This document shows, in pieces, positions 9,247 through 19,789 of a stretch of 64,000 nucleotides of DNA. Under the pieces are notes generated by a model, which saw nothing but the letters and a program-made list of their open reading frames with translations, had not been told where the DNA came from and made no database searches. The stretch's first letter is position 1; the number at the start of each line of letters is the position of its first letter. The DNA comes from a virus, in IMG/VR virus record IMGVR_UViG_3300036770_003021, positions 62,001-126,000 of that record, one strand, 5' to 3'. The position numbers and the translations under genes were made by a program.

Positions 9247-11255
9247 TGTGTAATATCAATAGAACCGTTAATATCTATGTCTTCTAATCTTCTAAATGAC
9301 TTTTTATAACTTCTCAATAAAATTTTATTTTGATCATATAAATTGTTTTCAATTTCATAGAAATTATTGTTTTCAAACTCGTTTGCTAAATAAAAACAAA
9401 CCTTTTCTGATACCGTGTAGGAATAATTGTTAACTACTTCTCCGTTCTTTTTTATTATTATCTCATTTATACGATCATCCAATTTATTATTGATATATGT
9501 TAATACTCCAAACTTATTTGTGTTCTTCATCCTCAGAACCGATAAATATTCTACCATTGAGAATAAATTATTTTTACTATTGCTTAAATAAGATTCTTCG
9601 TTGTTCGTGTAATCTATATGAAGATCGTTCTTATTAGATATTAGTTTATTATAATAGAATTGTTCCAATCCATTTGATATATTTTTCTTCGTAACAAATT
9701 CCATATATTCTTCTGGGGTATAGTAATCAAAATTATCCAAGAAAAACTGAGTATTAATCCCGTGAAATACTGTTTTGAATGTGTCACCTTCTAACGCCTT
9801 ATCATAAAAGAAAAAGGCTTTCTTATTAATTAAGATTTCATCTACATCATATAACTTTGAAAAATCTGATTCTGAAATGATCATATCATAATTGAAGCAA
9901 ATTGCATTTTTGTATCCGATTTTATTTGCCAATGATATGCCATTGTAATAGTTTAATAATACAGCAAGACCGTGATAATTATCACAATCAGAAGGTGGAA
10001 AAAATAAATTGATCTTGGTATTATCTGTGTTGTATGTCCATCTATTATAGAAATTATGTTTTAAAATTGGATTGTTTGAATCATATACATAATGATCAGC
10101 CGCTTTTTGCAAATCAACACTAGCAGGATAATGAGATGACAACAACACTTTATAACCGGCTTTTTTAGCTTGATTAATTGATTCCAAAGTTGTGTCTTCT
10201 ACAGCTTTAAAATTGGGATGTGTTGATATGATAACCACCGTGTTTTTATTTGCGGATTTCTTTATATTAACAATCTCTATTTCAGAATCTGAAATCATCC
10301 CCAATTGATTCTTTATGAGTTTAACATTACGATTAAAATTGGTTTCGTCTAGATACTTGATATTTTCAAATACCTTGTATCTATCAAGGTAAACAGGCAA
10401 ATTGTACAATAGAGATGGTATATTATAGGATATAGCCTCTTTAATTACAATAGGTGCTGTCTCTTTATCAGTTGCGTGGCCTCTGCTAGTGAACAAAAAC
10501 AAATCCATACAACTGTAGAAGTTTTCTACATCTTTGCGTTCACCCCAAACTTTTACATTACTTGGTAAGTTATCCAACAAAGGTTGCCAATAATTTTTGA
10601 AGTTATCAGCCATATTCCCCAGACAATGAAATTGAACATTTTCTTTTTCCATTGCACGGGCATATTCTATAAATTCTTTTTGATTTTTTCTAGGAGTAAA
10701 CAACCCAACGTGTAATACGTGTTTTTTACTTTCATCTAGTCCCAAAAATTTCAATCCTTCAGATCTATCTTTTCTACATTTTACAGAAATTGGATATTCA
10801 ATAACTGTAGTATTTATGCCTAAAGATTCGACATTTTGTTTTTGATAATTACTTACGAATGTAAATTTATCTGGAAAAACACGCTTTCTTCTTGGATCAA
10901 AACTACTATCGTGCGAAGTTTCCACAATTAGATATTCTCGGTCTTTATTATAGAGTTTAGTAGCCAAGTTAACATCCATAAAGTATTCTGGCATTTCCTC
11001 CAAATGAATAATGTCAGGTTTTATATTGTCAACTAGTTTTAGTAACTCAAATTTATTTGATGATAATGTGTAAAACCTCTTACCGCAAATTTTCTGAAGC
11101 TGCTTTCTTTGAACAACTAAAACTCCACCAGTAATATCATCATATTCTACACAATATATTTCATAATCATTAATTAATGATTGTATTTTTTTCAATAAAA
11201 ATTGAGGTAGTCCTCCAGTAGAAAGATGTGGAGCTATAAACAATATTTTTTTCAT
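9243..11255 (-). CDS. Two-domain glycosyltransferase (GT4 N-terminal half)
   Basis: A 670-residue protein. The N-terminus (LFIAPHLSTGGLPQFLLKK) and the segment LHVGLFTPRKNQKEFIEYA are classic for GT-B, family-4 transferases. The acceptor end of that domain lies near residues 250-300 (TAPIVIKEAISYNIPSLLYN). The C-terminal ~330 residues (from NTVVIISTHPNFKAVEDTT) look like a separate GT-A-like domain with short Asp-containing strands, but I see no decisive DxD. It lies between the FkbM-type methyltransferase and the GT4/TibC fusion, with a 4-nt overlap, so these enzymes are probably made together. Sugar donor and acceptor are unknown. Confidence 0.75.
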   Translation of the reverse strand: MKKILFIAPHLSTGGLPQFLLKKIQSLINDYEIYCVEYDDITGGVLVVQRKQLQKICGKRFYTLSSNKFELLKLVDNIKPDIIHLEEMPEYFMDVNLATKLYNKDREYLIVETSHDSSFDPRRKRVFPDKFTFVSNYQKQNVESLGINTTVIEYPISVKCRKDRSEGLKFLGLDESKKHVLHVGLFTPRKNQKEFIEYARAMEKENVQFHCLGNMADNFKNYWQPLLDNLPSNVKVWGERKDVENFYSCMDLFLFTSRGHATDKETAPIVIKEAISYNIPSLLYNLPVYLDRYKVFENIKYLDETNFNRNVKLIKNQLGMISDSEIEIVNIKKSANKNTVVIISTHPNFKAVEDTTLESINQAKKAGYKVLLSSHYPASVDLQKAADHYVYDSNNPILKHNFYNRWTYNTDNTKINLFFPPSDCDNYHGLAVLLNYYNGISLANKIGYKNAICFNYDMIISESDFSKLYDVDEILINKKAFFFYDKALEGDTFKTVFHGINTQFFLDNFDYYTPEEYMEFVTKKNISNGLEQFYYNKLISNKNDLHIDYTNNEESYLSNSKNNLFSMVEYLSVLRMKNTNKFGVLTYINNKLDDRINEIIIKKNGEVVNNYSYTVSEKVCFYLANEFENNNFYEIENNLYDQNKILLRSYKKSFRRLEDIDINGSIDITQ

Positions 11256-11258
11256 AAT

Positions 11259-12218
11259 TTACTTATTTAAGTATACGGTGTTCATATGTGATAGATTATG
11301 ATCCAAGGCATTATCTTTGTGACTTAACTTGTATCCTAAATTCTTAAATCTATCAATTATTTTAAGTAGATTTACGCCGTCATTGCAATGAAATTCAAAG
11401 AATATACTTCTAACATTTTTGAAGAAATTGTCACTTGTATTTTCAAAAAACTCATATTCAGCTCCTTCTATATCAATTTTTAAATAAGTTGGCAATTCCA
11501 AATTATTATCTATTACAAACTTTTCTAAATTAATAGCATCAACTTCAAATTCACCTTCGTTTCTAATTCTGGAAGCAACTGTAGATTCTGTGGTACCAAA
11601 TCTTACTTTTTTAAATTCACTTGAAATCGCATTATTAAACACTTTTGTGTTTTTACCATATCTGTTCAAATTATCGTTAAGATACTGTGAGAGTTCTGGA
11701 TGTGGTTCAAATGCATATATTTGTTTGATATCAAAATTGGAACACGCAATAGAAAACGCACCAATATTAGCTCCCAGATCATAAACAACATCTCCATCTT
11801 TGATACTGAAATTTGATGTAAAATAATCATCGTAGAAAAATGTATGGTAAGATGGATAGGTAGTATCACCTTGTTTAGATTTTAGATCCAAACATCTAAA
11901 TTTTTTAGTCCCGTGATAATTTTTACTGAATAGTAAAGTATTATCTACGTCGTGTATTTCTATGCAAATGCCAGGATGATTTTTATTTAAAATTTCTTTT
12001 ATATAAAAAATGTTATAATTATACGTCCACATATCATGCCCCACTGTACAGTGGTGATACATAATATGTGAAATAAGATTGGAATCTAAACTTCGTATTG
12101 TTATTATAAACTCATAATTAACCGATGAATCATTGATGGTTTTAAACACACCTTCATCCGTAATAATAATTGTTAATTTTCCAAACTTTTCCAAATAGAT
12201 ATCGTCGATAATAGGCAT
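11259..12218 (-). CDS. FkbM-family SAM-dependent methyltransferase
   Basis: A 319-residue protein. The Rossmann SAM site is seen in DGDVVYDLGANIGAFSIAC and YAFEPHPE. The FkbM hallmark KIDIEGAEYEFFE follows, then FFEFHCND. FkbM enzymes O-methylate sugars and polyketides, and next to two glycosyltransferases the likely substrate is a glycan. The N-terminal ~120 residues are not recognised. It lies within a minus-strand operon with only 3 nt to the downstream gene and 1 nt to the upstream one. Confidence 0.85.
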   Translation of the reverse strand: MPIIDDIYLEKFGKLTIIITDEGVFKTINDSSVNYEFIITIRSLDSNLISHIMYHHCTVGHDMWTYNYNIFYIKEILNKNHPGICIEIHDVDNTLLFSKNYHGTKKFRCLDLKSKQGDTTYPSYHTFFYDDYFTSNFSIKDGDVVYDLGANIGAFSIACSNFDIKQIYAFEPHPELSQYLNDNLNRYGKNTKVFNNAISSEFKKVRFGTTESTVASRIRNEGEFEVDAINLEKFVIDNNLELPTYLKIDIEGAEYEFFENTSDNFFKNVRSIFFEFHCNDGVNLLKIIDRFKNLGYKLSHKDNALDHNLSHMNTVYLNK

Positions 12219-12219
12219 A

Positions 12220-15200
12220 TTAAATATATACTACCTTACTAAAGCCATTCTCTTTTTTTATTTCCACTTGGTTATCAACCATATCACGCATTTGATCCAA
12301 ATGACTGATTACCCAGATAAAATCAAATTGATGTTTCAAATAATTAAACAAAGCTCCCATTTGACCCAAATGATCACTATCAGCACAACCAAATCCTTCA
12401 TCAATACAAATAATATTTGGTCTTGGTAGATTACTAATATTAATCAACGAAACTCTGATAGCAAGCCCACTTACGAATTTTTCCATTCCACTTGCCATTT
12501 CAAGTGGCCAACGTTTGTCTTCGTAAACGATATTGGTCATAATGTTTTTTCCATCAGTTTGAAGAGTAACTGTAAAGTCTACTAACTGTTGAAGAATATT
12601 ATTAACTTCCTTTTCAATCTCAGGAAGAGTCTTGGTTATAATTTCATATGGAATTCCATCACGGCTAACCACATTTGTATAATGTTTGTAAGCTTCATAA
12701 CTCGACTCTAATTCTTTTACCTTTTGCAATTGTTCAGTAACAGTTTTATACTGAACTTCTAACTTTCCTTTTTCAGTTAATGAGGAAAAAAGCTTGGAAT
12801 TAATAGATTTAATATTAACGTCGATAGATTTAATCAAATCTTTCTGAGTGTTGATGTCAGACATCAACTTGTTATTATTCTCAATAATATCTTTATTTGT
12901 ATAAAAAGTTGAAATGTTATCTGTTACAGTCTTAAGTTTGGTTTGAATCTTAATAAGATCATTTTCCAACTTAAGAATTGTATTTGAAATAACACTCTTG
13001 CTTTTTTCAAAAGCAACTTTATCGTTATTTACTTTTTGACAACGTTTGAATTTTGTTTCAATGTCGCCATAACTCTCCAAAGATGACTTTATTGTATTAT
13101 ACTCGTCTACAATAACCTTGCTTTTGATTTTATCATTCTCCAATTCAGCTTTGACTTTTATTGCATCTTTTACGAATACATTGTTTACGCAATATGAACA
13201 GTTAGGATCATATTTGTGATCTTCCAACTTCTTCAATTTGTCCATTTTATTTTTCACAACAAGCTTAAGATTATTTAATTCATTGGTCTTGTTATCAAAA
13301 TTTTGTTTGACAACTTTATAAAGATCATAATCACGATCAATATTTTCGCAGTCTGATATGGATGAAGACAGATTGGTAATATTTGTTTCTACATCAATTA
13401 GTTTATCTTTTTGAAGTTTAATATTAAGATTGGTTTCATTAATCTGACCTTCAAGTTCAATTTTGTTACTTTCCAATTTAACAATATCAAAATCAAAACT
13501 TACAGTCTTAGTAATTTTATTGGATAATTCTAATAAGAGATTGTTATAAGAATCCTTTAACAATTCTTGATTTTTTACTTCTTCGTTAAACTCTTGAATC
13601 TTGGTATTAGTATAGTCTATACTGCCAGATACAGTTTCCAACTCTTGAATAAGTTGGTCTTTACTTATATTCTTTAATAAAGTATTTGTTTCTTTGAACT
13701 TATCATTTGCTATAGTATATAATTGATCGAATACATCCAATCCCATAAACTGACACAATAAATCTTTTCGTTCGGTCTGTCCAAGATCAATAAAAGACCC
13801 AGCTTTACTGTTTTGTACACTTAAAACAGTAAGAATAAAATCTTCATATGTACCAACGTAATCGCGAATAATATCGTTCGTGCTTCTACGAGCTTCTCCG
13901 TTCAATGGAACTTCTTTGTCATTTTCTTTTTTGTAGAATTTGACTTCAACTTTGACATTGCCTTTTTTGTCTGCTTTACCTTCACGTTCAATAAAATAAT
14001 CAACTCCATTTACCTCAAAATTAAACTTACAACGAAAGCTCATTTTTTGAGTATTAAGCACGTGTGATGCTTTGTAACCCTTGCTGAACTTATCAAAAAC
14101 ACAAAATGCAAGCGCATCCATAATGCTTGATTTACCACTAGCATTTGGTGCAAAAAGTCCGATAGTACCGTTTAGTTTAGCAAAATCTATTATATTGCCT
14201 TCGCCATAACTAAACATATTGTCGAATTCAAATTTCTTTGGTTTCCAACGAATATTCTTTGGAGCTTTATCTTTTGGTATTTCTTTATTAATGGTCTTGT
14301 TTAGATCCTTGACCATTTCTATTAGATTCTTATCTACATTTTTTGATAACAATGTGTCTTCTACTAATTTGTTTTGGTAGTCAACATCAAAAATGTTATG
14401 TACATCAAACACTTTTCCAGAGTTCAAAATTGTATCTTTTGATACATCGTCGGCACGAACATAGGTGGTTTCGATTAACGTAGATTTGGTTTTGATGTCA
14501 TTTAAAATCTCCTTTACTTGTGAAGGAATGGACTCGCGACAGATAACACGCAGTGTGGATTTCTTTGGGATGTTAGAAATATCCGTAATCAACTGACCCT
14601 TGTCAACTTCCACTGTATAATACCCATATTCATTTACTAGTTCGTAGTGTTTGAATAATTTACGCTTCAAGTCCCACATAATGAAACCGTGACCTTTAAG
14701 CTCCTCACCGTGGTTTTGTTGAATCATCGATCCTGCATATACAACAACTGGCAAAGATTCATTGTCATCATATTCTTGTAGAATTTGATGTTTGTGAATA
14801 TCACCAAGCATAGCAATGTGATGTCCATCAAAAGTTTCATTGGTTACAGATCGGCTACTAACAGTGTACCCAATATCAGTAACAGCATTATATACTGGTC
14901 CGTGAAACAAAGCAATGTGATGGTCTGTTTCATCACGATATTTCGATGGGATATTTTCGTATTTAATGTATTTTTCAGGAACATCCCAATCAAAAACACT
15001 AAAGTTATTAAACAAAATATTTTCATATCTATAAACATCTGTATTTCTGAGATAAAATAGATTAGGATGATTCAAAGCATCCACAATTGGTGTAATACAA
15101 TCTAATCTAGATTTATTAGCCAATGTAGCATCGTGATTGCCAGCCGTTAAAATAACAGGAACTCTATCTGCGCAATTTTTTAGAAAATCACTTCCAATTT

Positions 15201-15411
15201 TAACACATTCAGGACTCAAATCGGATTTATTATGAAACAAATCACCGGCTATAACCAAGATAGCATCTAGTGTTTTTGCTTTATCAAGTGCTTTGTAAAG
15301 CTTTTCAAAAACCAAAGTATATTCGTCGTGACGTTTTGTTAAACGAATATGAATATCCGCAATATGCACCACCGAATTAATTTTTTTATCTGTATTTTTT
15401 AATACGATCAT
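12220..15411 (-). CDS. Fused Mre11-Rad50-like recombination nuclease (gp47 + gp46 in one chain)
   Basis: A 1,063-residue single ORF joining two proteins that are separate in T4. Residues ~10-260 are an Mre11/SbcD-type metallophosphoesterase: Asp19-x-His21, GDLFHN at 56-61, GNHD at 91-94, and the late metal ligands GDIHKH at 203-208. Residues ~390-1063 are Rad50/SbcC: Walker A APNASGKSS at 421-429, a ~500-residue coiled coil with a zinc hook Cys738-x2-Cys741, Walker B IICIDE near 1000, and a switch His in WVISHLDQM. The complex resects DNA ends during recombination-dependent replication and helps degrade host DNA. It overlaps the primase gene by 4 nt. No frameshift or stop lies between the halves. 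Confidence 0.92.
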   Translation of the reverse strand: MIVLKNTDKKINSVVHIADIHIRLTKRHDEYTLVFEKLYKALDKAKTLDAILVIAGDLFHNKSDLSPECVKIGSDFLKNCADRVPVILTAGNHDATLANKSRLDCITPIVDALNHPNLFYLRNTDVYRYENILFNNFSVFDWDVPEKYIKYENIPSKYRDETDHHIALFHGPVYNAVTDIGYTVSSRSVTNETFDGHHIAMLGDIHKHQILQEYDDNESLPVVVYAGSMIQQNHGEELKGHGFIMWDLKRKLFKHYELVNEYGYYTVEVDKGQLITDISNIPKKSTLRVICRESIPSQVKEILNDIKTKSTLIETTYVRADDVSKDTILNSGKVFDVHNIFDVDYQNKLVEDTLLSKNVDKNLIEMVKDLNKTINKEIPKDKAPKNIRWKPKKFEFDNMFSYGEGNIIDFAKLNGTIGLFAPNASGKSSIMDALAFCVFDKFSKGYKASHVLNTQKMSFRCKFNFEVNGVDYFIEREGKADKKGNVKVEVKFYKKENDKEVPLNGEARRSTNDIIRDYVGTYEDFILTVLSVQNSKAGSFIDLGQTERKDLLCQFMGLDVFDQLYTIANDKFKETNTLLKNISKDQLIQELETVSGSIDYTNTKIQEFNEEVKNQELLKDSYNNLLLELSNKITKTVSFDFDIVKLESNKIELEGQINETNLNIKLQKDKLIDVETNITNLSSSISDCENIDRDYDLYKVVKQNFDNKTNELNNLKLVVKNKMDKLKKLEDHKYDPNCSYCVNNVFVKDAIKVKAELENDKIKSKVIVDEYNTIKSSLESYGDIETKFKRCQKVNNDKVAFEKSKSVISNTILKLENDLIKIQTKLKTVTDNISTFYTNKDIIENNNKLMSDINTQKDLIKSIDVNIKSINSKLFSSLTEKGKLEVQYKTVTEQLQKVKELESSYEAYKHYTNVVSRDGIPYEIITKTLPEIEKEVNNILQQLVDFTVTLQTDGKNIMTNIVYEDKRWPLEMASGMEKFVSGLAIRVSLINISNLPRPNIICIDEGFGCADSDHLGQMGALFNYLKHQFDFIWVISHLDQMRDMVDNQVEIKKENGFSKVVYI

Positions 15412-16319
15412 AATTTAACTGTTAATTTTAACTTATACAACAAGCTTTCATCCATTCTAACACAACTATCTATGGTTTGCCAAGTTTTTTTATGACCCAA
15501 TTCATTTGGATCTTTACCGTCAAGTCTTACCAAATGTGTAGTTATATCATTTGCAATTAAAAATTCACAAATTTTCAAACTTGATGCCAATGCATCGTTG
15601 TCCAACAAAACATTTACTCTGGGTGGTTTGTTTTCTACCAATTTTAGTTTGAGTGATTTAGATAAAGTTTTACCAAACAAAGGAATAACATTATACTTTA
15701 CGGACATAGCATCAAACACACCTTCTACCAAAGTTACTGGTTGATTAAAGTCTGTATATAGTTCAAATCCTATAATATCTTTGCTACCATCACAGAGTCT
15801 ATATTTAAGATATCCATCGTAAAATGATCTACCACAGTAAAAGTTGAGCTTTCCTTGACAATCATATGACGGTACAATGATTCTATTGATAAAATTTCCA
15901 CTCGTACAATACCCAATGTTATATCTAACTATATCTAAAGTAGATATATTACGGTTTAAACAGTAACTCAATGCGTGCTTGTACTCAATATCATTATTCG
16001 GTTTACACAAAGGTTTAAACTCTTCAGGCAAACTTAATATCTTTTTTTCTTCTTTTACTACAACATTGGTTCGTTTGGGTCCATCTTTACACAAAATGTC
16101 ATAATATTCTTTAGGAGCCTTTATCTTTTTTAATAGACTATGAAAACTTTTGCCACTAAACCCACATACCCAACATTGGTAAAATCCAGTTTTTGTATTG
16201 ATGTTTAACTTACGTTTGTGATGACTGCAACTGGGACAAAAAACAAGAATTTCTTCACCGCCTTTTTGGATGTGAATTTTTTGCTTAAATAATCTTGATA
16301 ATGTGTCAACTACAGTCAT
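15408..16319 (-). CDS. DnaG-type DNA primase (T4 gp61-like)
   Basis: A 303-residue primase that makes RNA primers for lagging-strand synthesis. An N-terminal zinc ribbon is seen (Cys28, Cys31, then Cys49 and Cys52). The Toprim core follows: VEGVFDAMS with the catalytic Glu near 197, then LLDNDA. The length fits phage primases without a fused helicase. It overlaps the Mre11-Rad50 gene by 4 nt and is preceded by the RuvC-like gene, forming a replication-recombination block. Confidence 0.88.
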   Translation of the reverse strand: MTVVDTLSRLFKQKIHIQKGGEEILVFCPSCSHHKRKLNINTKTGFYQCWVCGFSGKSFHSLLKKIKAPKEYYDILCKDGPKRTNVVVKEEKKILSLPEEFKPLCKPNNDIEYKHALSYCLNRNISTLDIVRYNIGYCTSGNFINRIIVPSYDCQGKLNFYCGRSFYDGYLKYRLCDGSKDIIGFELYTDFNQPVTLVEGVFDAMSVKYNVIPLFGKTLSKSLKLKLVENKPPRVNVLLDNDALASSLKICEFLIANDITTHLVRLDGKDPNELGHKKTWQTIDSCVRMDESLLYKLKLTVKL

Positions 16320-16348
16320 TTAGATTAGTATAACACCAAAATTTGAAA

Positions 16349-16861
16349 TCACAACTTTTTATATAATGAGCAGACTATACCATCGTACATATCACCGTTT
16401 CTTTCGTCCCAATTGCCTTTTTTATTAAGAACCGCAAACTTAACTACATCTGGACAAAGTGATTCTAATTCTGATTTTACAAAATCTTTTGATTTTACAC
16501 CTTTAATTCTACATTTGCCAAACAACTGTTTGCGCATAGTGTTAACTGATAATAGATTTACCTTGATCTTGAAGTGTTCTTCGATAATATATGCAAAGAC
16601 AGCATTGTGTCTGGCTAATGTAATGATGACTTGTTGACTGGTAAAACCACCAGCAAATCCGCTTAAAGCGGCTTCTAAGTTAATGGTGGCAATATCTTTG
16701 ATTAAAGGCTTTTTTTCCAATTCTGATATAACAAAAAACGTTTTTTCTTTGGTAGTTTCGAGTTTTTTTGTGTCAATATAACCAGCGTCCAAGACTCTTC
16801 CGTCTTTACTCAACGCCCAACCTGTAACTGATGTTGATGAATCTAAACCTAATATAACCAT
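16349..16861 (-). CDS. RuvC-like Holliday junction resolvase
   Basis: A 170-residue RNase H-fold nuclease. The acidic catalytic residues are visible: Asp7 in ILGLDSSTSVTGWA, Glu63 in INLEAALSG, and Asp157/Asp160 in NGDMYDGIV near the C-terminus. It would cut four-way junctions before packaging, the role of endonuclease VII in T4. Large phages often use this RuvC type instead. It is first in the replication-recombination part of the operon. Confidence 0.88.
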   Translation of the reverse strand: MVILGLDSSTSVTGWALSKDGRVLDAGYIDTKKLETTKEKTFFVISELEKKPLIKDIATINLEAALSGFAGGFTSQQVIITLARHNAVFAYIIEEHFKIKVNLLSVNTMRKQLFGKCRIKGVKSKDFVKSELESLCPDVVKFAVLNKKGNWDERNGDMYDGIVCSLYKKL

Positions 16862-16873
16862 TTAAAATACATA

Positions 16874-17182
16874 TCAACGAAAATATCGTTTCGTATTAAA
16901 TCCTGGCAAAGTGTCTGAGTAATTTAAAGCTTTAGTGTTAAAATTTTCTTCTTGATTATCTATTGATGTAAGAAATCCTGGATTAACTGTATATTGACGA
17001 GATTTTTGTGAATAACCCATTGATCCTTGTAGTCCATCTAACATAGTACCGCCAGGTATAAATCTTGTAGCTTTATATGCATTAAACGCACCGCCAGCTT
17101 TTTGTTTGGCTAGAAATCTAGCTTCTAAGCTTGTCTTTAATGATTCACGGTCAATTACTTTTGCGTCTGGTGATGTTGCCAT
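16874..17182 (-). CDS. Small hypothetical protein, possibly structural
   Basis: A 102-residue protein that I do not recognise. It is basic, with no membrane segment, and has Gly/Tyr/Phe-rich parts (GGAFNAYK, LPGFNTKRYF). It sits 12 nt before the RuvC-like gene and 29 nt past the tail beta-propeller gene, at the join between the tail and replication blocks. A TATA-like stretch (TTATAAAAT) lies just upstream. Confidence 0.5.
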   Translation of the reverse strand: MATSPDAKVIDRESLKTSLEARFLAKQKAGGAFNAYKATRFIPGGTMLDGLQGSMGYSQKSRQYTVNPGFLTSIDNQEENFNTKALNYSDTLPGFNTKRYFR

Positions 17183-17211
17183 ATGTTTGTTCTATTTTAT
17201 AATAAATATAA

Positions 17212-19788
17212 TTAAGTGTCCCATTTAACAGAAATATTTATTGGAATTTCCCCAGTATTTTTAATTGGTTGTGCCAATTTAGCAACCGCAACCAAATCAC
17301 ATCCACTATACAATCCCACAGTTGTTATGTACGGTGCCAAATAAGATCCAGTTGGATCAATAGAAGAACTATATTGATACTTGAAGAAGTCTTGTTTTAC
17401 GTAATTTTTAATTGACTTGCCTGTTTGATTATCTAAAAATCTAATAATGTCGTCGTAATTATTACGATTGCTTAGTGTATTCAAAAAAGACTTGTAGTTT
17501 GTGAAATTCAACTTATTGATGAAATATTTCCACATCATTTTACCATCGTAAATGTCTACTTTTCCATCGTTATCAACATCTAGATTTTTCTCAGCCAATA
17601 TGTTTTTCAATTCAGGAGTTAACAAATTGGTATTATAGTTTAAATATGATGATGTATAAAATCCAAAAATATTTTGTTCAACGTCATTTGAAATCATATT
17701 CAAATACCATTTTTCAGAGCCTGGTACCACATTTTTGTAGTTTATATATCTTAAAATTATATCCAAATTTTCAAAGTTAAAATTGCTCTTATTAATTACA
17801 CAATAATTTATAAGCGATGAAGTTGTAGCAGTTGGATTCGTTGATATATTAAACTCTCCTGGCAATATAGTACACACATATTGTTTTTCGTAAGTGGTTA
17901 TGAGTGTCTTATAATCCATATACAACGATGAATAATCTGGATCTATAGGATCTCTTGTCAACAAATTCAAAACGCTACCTGTATTGTTAATTACCAAACT
18001 ATTATTGTTATAAAATATATTGCCTACAGGATAATTTGTTTTCAAATCTAAGTTGTCATAAATATAAGCTTTACCAACGATGTCTGAATATGAATCAGAT
18101 TCCATTTGTAGTGCAATTTTTGTAACTACACTGCCACTTCCATACACTGTATCCTCTATTTGAAAATATACAACATCGGATGTTTCAGTACAATTTTCTG
18201 GGCTGAATGAAGATGTATTTACATAACTAGGATCATCATAACTTCCAGACTCAGTTATTAAAGGAACACTTAAATACAAATCTTCATTTAGTGGAATAGG
18301 AGACCCCACCACTAAATTAGGATCTGATAAAGCAACGGAGTATCCAAAAGCACTAAATGGTTTATTGTACTCTTTTCTTTTAGCAATTGGATCTGTAGTA
18401 ATTTGAGTTACGATTGAATTACTTACATTATAATACAAACATTGTCCACAATAACTTGATTCACCGTAATCATTTACATCATAAAACTTATCATAGTATT
18501 TGATTGAGCTAGATATATAAAGAGAACTGAATGGAAAATATGGTTTGGGAGATCCAATCAATACTTTATTATTGTGTGTAGAAACTGAATAACCCATCAT
18601 ATTATCTTTGAAGGTTATTTCATCGCCATAAATCTTTTTAATAAACAAATATTGATTTGATCCTGTTGGACACAAACCATTTTCGTAAATATAAGTCGCA
18701 CCTCTTTGTCTTAAAACATTAGATCCTGAATATTCGTAGTATAAAAGATCATTTGGTGATCCGATTGCTAATACGTTTTTATGTAAAGATACAGAATATC
18801 CAAATCTGTTATTTTTCTGTGCAGCAGATAAACTTCCTGAAGGATATAAATCAAATTCAAATCCTTCCAACTTTAAGTATTCAGATCCTGTTATGTTTTG
18901 AAACCTTTGTGAAATTCTCCATCCACCTGATCCAGATGTGAATAGAAACACTTTACTAGCTGACACTTGATTACATCCGACCACCAATTTATCTTCAGCA
19001 TATTTGTCTATACAAACACTAAATCCAAATGAAGATTGATATGGATCAGATACAACACTGCTGCTTAGTTTTTGTACCAAATTATAACTGTTATTTACAT
19101 TCTTAAAAACATAAACACATCCTCGGCCGTTATTATAACCTGGAGCACCAACTGCTAAATAATTATTTGATATACTGACTGATTTACCAAACTGTATATT
19201 GCTTGACGATGTTAAATAAGCGATAGGAGTTGAACTTATTTCGTATATACTTGTGGATTCTTTTGTATATTCTGTGGATTTTGACTGAATGCTTCCACTT
19301 TCATATACATAGTTGGGATCTATTTCGTATATGTTTACTTGGTTTTGACTAAAAAAGTTTCTGTTGTCTATACTCTGTGTAAAAGAAACATCACTTGCTG
19401 CTAGAAAATAATCACATACGTCAAGTGCTTCGCCATATTTGCTTTGATAAACAAACTTTGTAGAGTTTTCAATTGTTAAATAACTACAAGATGCATCTGT
19501 ATTTGGCAAACTGCCACTATTAGCAATTAAAGAACTTGTATTAACTGTACTGCTACTTTGTTCGGTGTAATATGGTGTTAGTAAATTTTCATTTTCATTA
19601 AACAAAGTTTTAATTACTTCATAATTTGATTGAAATTGATTTTTACGAACCAAAAATATTTGTCCTCTACGAGAAAATCCTTCCGCATATTGCCAATTTT
19701 TAGTTGGTGGATTTCCTATTGCTATTATGTTACCATTCGTAGCAACAGAGGTACCATATCTTTCGTTATATATGTTAATTAAACTCAT
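17212..19788 (-). CDS. Tail-associated FG-GAP beta-propeller protein with an EF-hand-like loop
   Basis: An 858-residue protein. At least five integrin-type FG-GAP blades are visible, each an FGxSVS turn followed by LAxGxP: IAIGNP, LAVGAPG, LVVGCN, LAIGSPN, LIGSPK, LVVGSPI. Near residue 735 a DVDNDGKVDIYDG loop has the Asp spacing of an EF-hand or dockerin calcium site. Bacterial proteins with this pair of features are usually surface or adhesion proteins, so a role in the distal tail or receptor contact is likely. The neighbours are tail genes and the next stop is 1 nt away. Confidence 0.65.
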   Translation of the reverse strand: MSLINIYNERYGTSVATNGNIIAIGNPPTKNWQYAEGFSRRGQIFLVRKNQFQSNYEVIKTLFNENENLLTPYYTEQSSSTVNTSSLIANSGSLPNTDASCSYLTIENSTKFVYQSKYGEALDVCDYFLAASDVSFTQSIDNRNFFSQNQVNIYEIDPNYVYESGSIQSKSTEYTKESTSIYEISSTPIAYLTSSSNIQFGKSVSISNNYLAVGAPGYNNGRGCVYVFKNVNNSYNLVQKLSSSVVSDPYQSSFGFSVCIDKYAEDKLVVGCNQVSASKVFLFTSGSGGWRISQRFQNITGSEYLKLEGFEFDLYPSGSLSAAQKNNRFGYSVSLHKNVLAIGSPNDLLYYEYSGSNVLRQRGATYIYENGLCPTGSNQYLFIKKIYGDEITFKDNMMGYSVSTHNNKVLIGSPKPYFPFSSLYISSSIKYYDKFYDVNDYGESSYCGQCLYYNVSNSIVTQITTDPIAKRKEYNKPFSAFGYSVALSDPNLVVGSPIPLNEDLYLSVPLITESGSYDDPSYVNTSSFSPENCTETSDVVYFQIEDTVYGSGSVVTKIALQMESDSYSDIVGKAYIYDNLDLKTNYPVGNIFYNNNSLVINNTGSVLNLLTRDPIDPDYSSLYMDYKTLITTYEKQYVCTILPGEFNISTNPTATTSSLINYCVINKSNFNFENLDIILRYINYKNVVPGSEKWYLNMISNDVEQNIFGFYTSSYLNYNTNLLTPELKNILAEKNLDVDNDGKVDIYDGKMMWKYFINKLNFTNYKSFLNTLSNRNNYDDIIRFLDNQTGKSIKNYVKQDFFKYQYSSSIDPTGSYLAPYITTVGLYSGCDLVAVAKLAQPIKNTGEIPINISVKWDT

Positions 19789-19789
19789 A

